64,000 bases of DNA, taken from positions 1-64,000 of the forward strand of contig NZ_NINX01000032.1 of assembly GCF_002188635.1 (NCBI RefSeq), given 5' to 3'. The DNA is from Pigmentiphaga sp. NML030171 (GTDB lineage Bacteria; Pseudomonadota; Gammaproteobacteria; Burkholderiales; Burkholderiaceae_B). Below are positions 60,115-64,000 of this stretch, piece by piece. Position numbers and translations under genes: made by a program. Numbering within the stretch: the stretch's first letter is position 1; each line of letters starts with the position of its first letter. The notes below the pieces were generated by a model. It searched no databases, was not told where the DNA came from, and saw only the letters and a list, made by a program, of their open reading frames with translations.

Positions 60115-61410
60115 TCAGGCTCCGTAGCCGAACATCCTGGGCAGCCACAGCGACAGTCCCGGGAACAGCACCAGGAGCAGCAGGACGCCAACCAACAGGA
60201 AGCAGAACGGCCATATCGCGCGGTTGATCTGTCCGATGGGAACGCCCGATAGCGCCGACAGCACGAACAGGATCAATCCGTAGGGCGGCGAGATGATCGC
60301 GATCATGAAGTTCAGCGTCGCGACCACGCCGAAATGCACCAGGTCGATTCCCAAGGCATGGACCGCGGGCAGCAGCACCGGCACCAGCACCAGCAGCATG
60401 ACGGCGCCGTCGAGCACCGTGCCCAGCACCAGGAACATGAGGTTGACCAGCAGCAGGAACATCACGGGCGACAGGTCCAGGCCCATGACGTAGCCCGCCA
60501 GCGACTGGCTCAGCCCTTCCGAGGTGAAGGCGTAGTTGACGATGAAGGAGCTGAAGATCAGCAGCATCACCGCCGCCGACTGGCGCATGGATTGCACGAA
60601 TACGGCGGCCAGGCCGCGCAGGCCGACGTTGCGGTAGACCAGCACGCCCAGCACCATGGCCCAGAAGGCCGCGACCGTGGCGGACTCGGTGGGCGTGAAA
60701 ATGCCGGTCCAGATGCCCCCCAGCAGGATGACCGGCAGCGTCATGGGCACCGCGGTGCGCGCCAGCACGCCGGGCAGTTCGGACAGCGGCACCGCGCGGC
60801 CGCGCGGCAGGTCGTGGCGGCGCGCCATCCACACGATCATGGCCATCAGCGCGACGGTCATGATCAGCGCCGGCACGATGCCCGCCATGAACAGCGCGCC
60901 GATCGAGGCGCCGCTGATCAGCGCATAGATCACCATCGGGATCGACGGCGGCACCATGGGGGCGAGGCAGGACGCGGCCGCGGTGATCGCCACCGACAGG
61001 CCGCCGGGATAATTCCCGACCTTGCGCATCATGCGCGTGGCGACCATCCCGGCGCCGGCGGCCTCGCTCACCGCGCTGCCCGACAGGCTGGACATGACCA
61101 GGTTCATCAGGATGGTGACGTGGCCCATCCCGCCGCGAAAGCGGCCCACCAGGGCGTCGGCCGCGCCCCAGAGCCGCTCGCTGATGGTGGCGGCGTTCAT
61201 CACGTTGCCGGCCAGGATGAACATGGGCACGGCGATCAACACGGTCATCTCGAACGACGAATTCAGGGTCTGGTCGACGATGATGCCGAGGTCCTGGCCG
61301 CTTACCAACAGGTAGAGCACGCCGGAACAGAACATGATCAGCACGACCGGGAAGCGCAGCACGGCGCCCAGGACGACGACGGCGCACAGCGCCAGGAATG
61401 CGGTGCTCAT
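60115..61410 (-). CDS. dctM: TRAP transporter large permease (DctM type)
   Basis: A 431-residue polytopic membrane protein with 11-12 helices. DctM features include LIAVPMFILAGNVMNAATIS, SGSAVSEAAGAGMV, APMVPPSIPMVIYALISGAS and a hydrophobic C-terminus. It is driven by the sodium or proton gradient with DctQ and DctP. It is 7 bases downstream of dctQ. Confidence 0.94.
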   Translation of the reverse strand: MSTAFLALCAVVVLGAVLRFPVVLIMFCSGVLYLLVSGQDLGIIVDQTLNSSFEMTVLIAVPMFILAGNVMNAATISERLWGAADALVGRFRGGMGHVTILMNLVMSSLSGSAVSEAAGAGMVATRMMRKVGNYPGGLSVAITAAASCLAPMVPPSIPMVIYALISGASIGALFMAGIVPALIMTVALMAMIVWMARRHDLPRGRAVPLSELPGVLARTAVPMTLPVILLGGIWTGIFTPTESATVAAFWAMVLGVLVYRNVGLRGLAAVFVQSMRQSAAVMLLIFSSFIVNYAFTSEGLSQSLAGYVMGLDLSPVMFLLLVNLMFLVLGTVLDGAVMLLVLVPVLLPAVHALGIDLVHFGVVATLNFMIAIISPPYGLILFVLSALSGVPIGQINRAIWPFCFLLVGVLLLLVLFPGLSLWLPRMFGYGA

Positions 61411-61417
61411 GGAACGA

Positions 61418-61939
61418 TCAGCCGAGGATGTTGGAGTTTTCTTCAGGCGCGTCGTCAGCAACGCGCTCGCGCCAGTCCGGCCGCAACAGCTGCCAGAACT
61501 GGATGACGGCACGCACGATGACGGCCACCCAATAGACGACGAAGCAGCTGAACACTGCATCGAGGCGCCAATCGAGCACCGAGGTACGCTCGCGCCACAG
61601 GAAGGCGACGTAGTCGTAGATGGTGGGCAGGGAGGCGAGGAAGGTCACGCCAATGGCCAGTGACGCCAGCAACCCTATGCCCCGCCGGCCGCGCGGTCCG
61701 CACAGGTCGTAGACCACGTCGAACCGCACCTGCTCTCGATCGGACAGCAGCAGGCCGTCGGTCAACAGCACGACCCACAGCAGCAGCACCATCGCCAGCT
61801 CGTCCGTCCAGACCAGCGGCATGGAGAACACGTAGCGCATCACGATGCCCAGGAGCGAAATCCCGAAGATCGCCACGAAGGCCAGCGTACACAGCGCTTC
61901 CATGCCTCGCTGCAGGCGAACGAACCCTTTCCGGTACAT
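61418..61939 (-). CDS. dctQ: TRAP transporter small permease (DctQ type)
   Basis: A 173-residue membrane protein with four helices and the DctQ segment YVFSMPLVWTDELAMVLLLW then VVLLTDGLLLSDREQVRFDV. It associates with DctM. It lies 6 bases downstream of dctP. Confidence 0.92.
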   Translation of the reverse strand: MYRKGFVRLQRGMEALCTLAFVAIFGISLLGIVMRYVFSMPLVWTDELAMVLLLWVVLLTDGLLLSDREQVRFDVVYDLCGPRGRRGIGLLASLAIGVTFLASLPTIYDYVAFLWRERTSVLDWRLDAVFSCFVVYWVAVIVRAVIQFWQLLRPDWRERVADDAPEENSNILG

Positions 61940-61945
61940 GGCTGC

Positions 61946-62950
61946 CTACCTCACCGCTTCGATTTTTTCCTTCAGTCCCTTGGGCCACTTGGCGGCAATG
62001 CCCGCCTGCGCGTACTCCTTGTCGACGCTCGCGCGGAAAGCAGCCAGGTCCGGCGTCTGTATCGTCAGGCCCTTGCTCTTGAAGAAATCCACGATCTCGG
62101 CTTCTTCCTTGATGCGGCCCTGGTCGTTGTAGTCGGCGGCCAGGCGGGCGGCCTGGCGTACGGCCTGCTGGCCGGCGGCGTCGATCTGGTCCCATTTCTT
62201 CTTGGCCATGGTCAGGAACACCGGCTGCACCAGGTGGCTGGTCAGCACGATGGTCTTGGTGACTTCCTGGAAGTTGTTCGCCTTGGTGATGGGCAGCGGA
62301 TTTTCCTGGCCATCGATGGCGCCGGTCTTCAAGGCCAGGTAGACCTCGGACACCGCCATGGGAGTGGGCGTGACGCCCAGGCCCTTGCCGAGCGCGACCC
62401 AGCCGGGGCCGCCCGGCACGCGCAGCTTGATGCCGGACAGGTCGGCCGGCGTCTTCACGGCGCGGCCGTCGCGCAGGTTGACCTGGCGCGTGCCCAGGTA
62501 CATGGGCTCGATGATCTGCAGCTCCATCTTCCTGGCCACCTCGGCGAAGTAGGCCTTGCCGATGTCGCTGTCGAACACCTTGCGGGCATGCGCGTAGTCA
62601 CGGAACAGGTAGCCCGACGAGAACACCGAGAACTCGGGAATCTGCTGTTCGACCTCGAACGTGGTCATCGTGCTCATCTCGAGGTTGCCGCGCTGCAGGG
62701 CGGGTACCTCCGTTCCCTGGCGAAACAGCGAGCTGCCGGTGTAGACCTCGACCGCGAACTTGCCCGGGGCCAGTTTCTCGAGCTGTTCCTTGAACACGCG
62801 CAGGCCGCCCGAGAGCCAGTCGGTGTCGGCCGCCGCCGACGACACGCGCAGCTTGATGGGATCGGCGGCCAGCGCGAGCGCCGGCGCCAGCGCCGCCGCA
62901 AGGCCCAGCGCGCCGGCGATCTTGGTGAAGGTCCTCTTGTCCATGGTCAT
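61946..62950 (-). CDS. dctP: TRAP transporter substrate-binding protein (DctP type)
   Basis: A 334-residue periplasmic protein with signal peptide (KRTFTKIAGALGLAAALAPA). The DctP fold includes the conserved arginine region LSGIKLRVPGGPGWVALGKG, which clamps the ligand's carboxylate, and VYLALKTGAIDGQENPLPIT. ATG 62950 is chosen because AGAGGA lies just upstream; ATG 62944 is a close alternative. The ligand is likely an organic or sugar acid. Confidence 0.93.
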   Translation of the reverse strand: MTMDKRTFTKIAGALGLAAALAPALALAADPIKLRVSSAAADTDWLSGGLRVFKEQLEKLAPGKFAVEVYTGSSLFRQGTEVPALQRGNLEMSTMTTFEVEQQIPEFSVFSSGYLFRDYAHARKVFDSDIGKAYFAEVARKMELQIIEPMYLGTRQVNLRDGRAVKTPADLSGIKLRVPGGPGWVALGKGLGVTPTPMAVSEVYLALKTGAIDGQENPLPITKANNFQEVTKTIVLTSHLVQPVFLTMAKKKWDQIDAAGQQAVRQAARLAADYNDQGRIKEEAEIVDFFKSKGLTIQTPDLAAFRASVDKEYAQAGIAAKWPKGLKEKIEAVR

Positions 62951-63048
62951 GATTCCTCTGAAGTCGGGTAAAAGGGGGCCCGCCTCCCCCTTCGGGGTGG
63001 CACGGAACGCCTGGATGCGGGGTTGCGCGGCCGCCGGCCGCAGCCGTA

Positions 63049-64000
63049 CTAGGGCATGTGTTCGAAAAAGTGCCGCACGGAATCGGCCAGCGCATGGCTG
63101 GGTGCCCAACCCAGTTCGCGGCGCGCGGCGGAGATGTCCGAAGGCGTATGGCGTATGTGCGGAAAACCGGCGAATCCGCCCTTGGGCGTGACCGCCAACC
63201 GCACGCGCAGCCCGGGGTGCGCCGCGCGGACCGCATCGACGAAGTCATCGAAGCGATGCAGCGCGCCGCTGCCTATGGTGTAGACGCCCTGTGCCGGCTC
63301 GCGCGCATCGAGCGCGGCGACGTTGGCCCGGGCGCAATCGCGGGCATCGACGAATTCATCGCCCCCCTCCCAGACCAGCAGCGGATCGTCGATCACCGCC
63401 TCGCGGCCGGCACGGGCCGCTTCGAGCAAGGTGGCCAGCAGCTTGCCGGGCACCGAGGTGCCCGGACCGGACCATCCGCCCAGCACGGCGGCATAGCGCA
63501 ACGCGACCACGTCCAGCGCATGGAGATCGCGGTACAGCAGGCCGAAGTATTCGGCGGCGACCTTGGTGCCCGCATAGATCGACGCCGGCCGATGAGCGAG
63601 CATGCGCATGGGGTAGTCCTCGGGGAAGGCCGGACCGGCGAAATCGCCGAACGCCGGGTAGTGGACGGTGGTGGAGCTGGCCAGCACGACGCGCTTGAAC
63701 GCCAGACGACGGGCAAGCTCGAGGATGTTGGCGGTCCCCATCACGTTGACGCGGATACCGTCGAGCGGCGATCGGCGGATGGCATTGGACAGCAGGGCGG
63801 CGGTATGCACGACCCGGTCGACGCCTTCCTGCTCGGCCACGCGCGCCAGATGATCCAGGTCGGTCACATCGCCGGTTACGACCGAGGCCCGCGAATCGTC
63901 CACGATGGAGGCAATCGCGCCGGGAATGGGGCAGGCGTCGTAGAGCACGACCCGTTCGCCCCGCTCCGCCAGCAGACGGGCGGTATGGCAGCCGATCAGT
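63049..64000 (-). CDS. NAD-dependent epimerase/dehydratase family protein (partial at window edge)
   Basis: The C-terminal ~317 residues of an extended short-chain dehydrogenase. The frame stays open to base 64000, where IGCHTARLLAERGERVVLYD shows most of the N-terminal Rossmann strand-helix; the first glycines are cut off. Ser-Tyr-Lys-type residues are in VVLASSTTVHYP and ASIYAGTKVAAEYFG. The family includes UDP-sugar epimerases, uronate dehydrogenase and erythronate dehydrogenase. Being upstream of a TRAP operon favours oxidation of an imported sugar acid, but this is inference. Confidence 0.88.
   Translation of the reverse strand, partial: LIGCHTARLLAERGERVVLYDACPIPGAIASIVDDSRASVVTGDVTDLDHLARVAEQEGVDRVVHTAALLSNAIRRSPLDGIRVNVMGTANILELARRLAFKRVVLASSTTVHYPAFGDFAGPAFPEDYPMRMLAHRPASIYAGTKVAAEYFGLLYRDLHALDVVALRYAAVLGGWSGPGTSVPGKLLATLLEAARAGREAVIDDPLLVWEGGDEFVDARDCARANVAALDAREPAQGVYTIGSGALHRFDDFVDAVRAAHPGLRVRLAVTPKGGFAGFPHIRHTPSDISAARRELGWAPSHALADSVRHFFEHMP

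Noticed and set aside
1-64000. CRISPR array or other long tandem repeats
   Set aside because: No regularly spaced direct repeats of 20-40 bases were seen on reading through; only the short GGGAACA sites qualify as repeats.

Overview
The window looks like a chromosome segment of a GC-rich betaproteobacterium of the Alcaligenaceae (Bordetella/Achromobacter type). The reasons are the gene order tRNA-Phe / hemA-prfA-prmC-grxD, several Bug-family solute-binding proteins, and high-GC codon use. The genus is inferred; no database search was possible.

Bases 1 to about 19,886 are the right-hand part of an integrative and conjugative element (ICE) lodged at the 3' end of a tRNA-Phe gene. From left to right it holds the tail of an IS3-family transposase, a TPR-methyltransferase gene beheaded by that IS, a CzcI-like metal-response protein, an EptA-type lipid A phosphoethanolamine transferase, a LysR regulator, and a complete mating-pair module (traG, a CopG-like gene, trbBCDEJKLFGI, a DUF2274 gene). 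After these come small accessory genes, an AlpA-like regulator and a tyrosine integrase. The cargo at 1-4,050 is visibly lower in GC than the tra/trb backbone. The other ICE end, the relaxase and the replication genes are not in the window and should lie to the left.

Bases 19,887-28,141 are chromosomal: tRNA-Phe, hemA, prfA, prmC, grxD, a deoxyribosyltransferase-like gene, a small exported protein, a Bcr/CflA-type MFS pump and a TonB-dependent receptor with a Fur-box-like promoter.

Bases 28,400-39,904 form a full nitrate assimilation regulon: nrtABD uptake, nasT (ANTAR antiterminator), nasS (nitrate sensor), nirB, nirD, nasA and cobA (sirohaem supply). Two leader RNAs, before nrtA and before nirB, carry a hairpin with the same hexaloop, AACGGC. 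The first leader is a textbook ANTAR target: two A1/G4 hexaloop hairpins, the second overlapping an intrinsic terminator. The locus therefore encodes both the antiterminator and its RNA targets.

Bases 39,923-49,333 (minus strand) look like one ten-gene catabolic operon: ring-hydroxylating oxygenase alpha and beta subunits, a GntR/FCD regulator, an IlvD/Edd dehydratase, a 3-hydroxyisobutyrate/tartronate-semialdehyde-type reductase, a NitT/TauT-type ABC transporter and a hydroxypyruvate isomerase-like protein. The substrate is unknown. Bases 49,489-64,000 hold a phosphodiesterase, thpR, a sulfatase-Bug pair opposite an AraC regulator, a two-domain universal stress protein, and a LysR / Bug / enolase-superfamily locus. 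The window ends with a TRAP transporter, a porin and an NAD-dependent epimerase/dehydratase that runs off the right edge.
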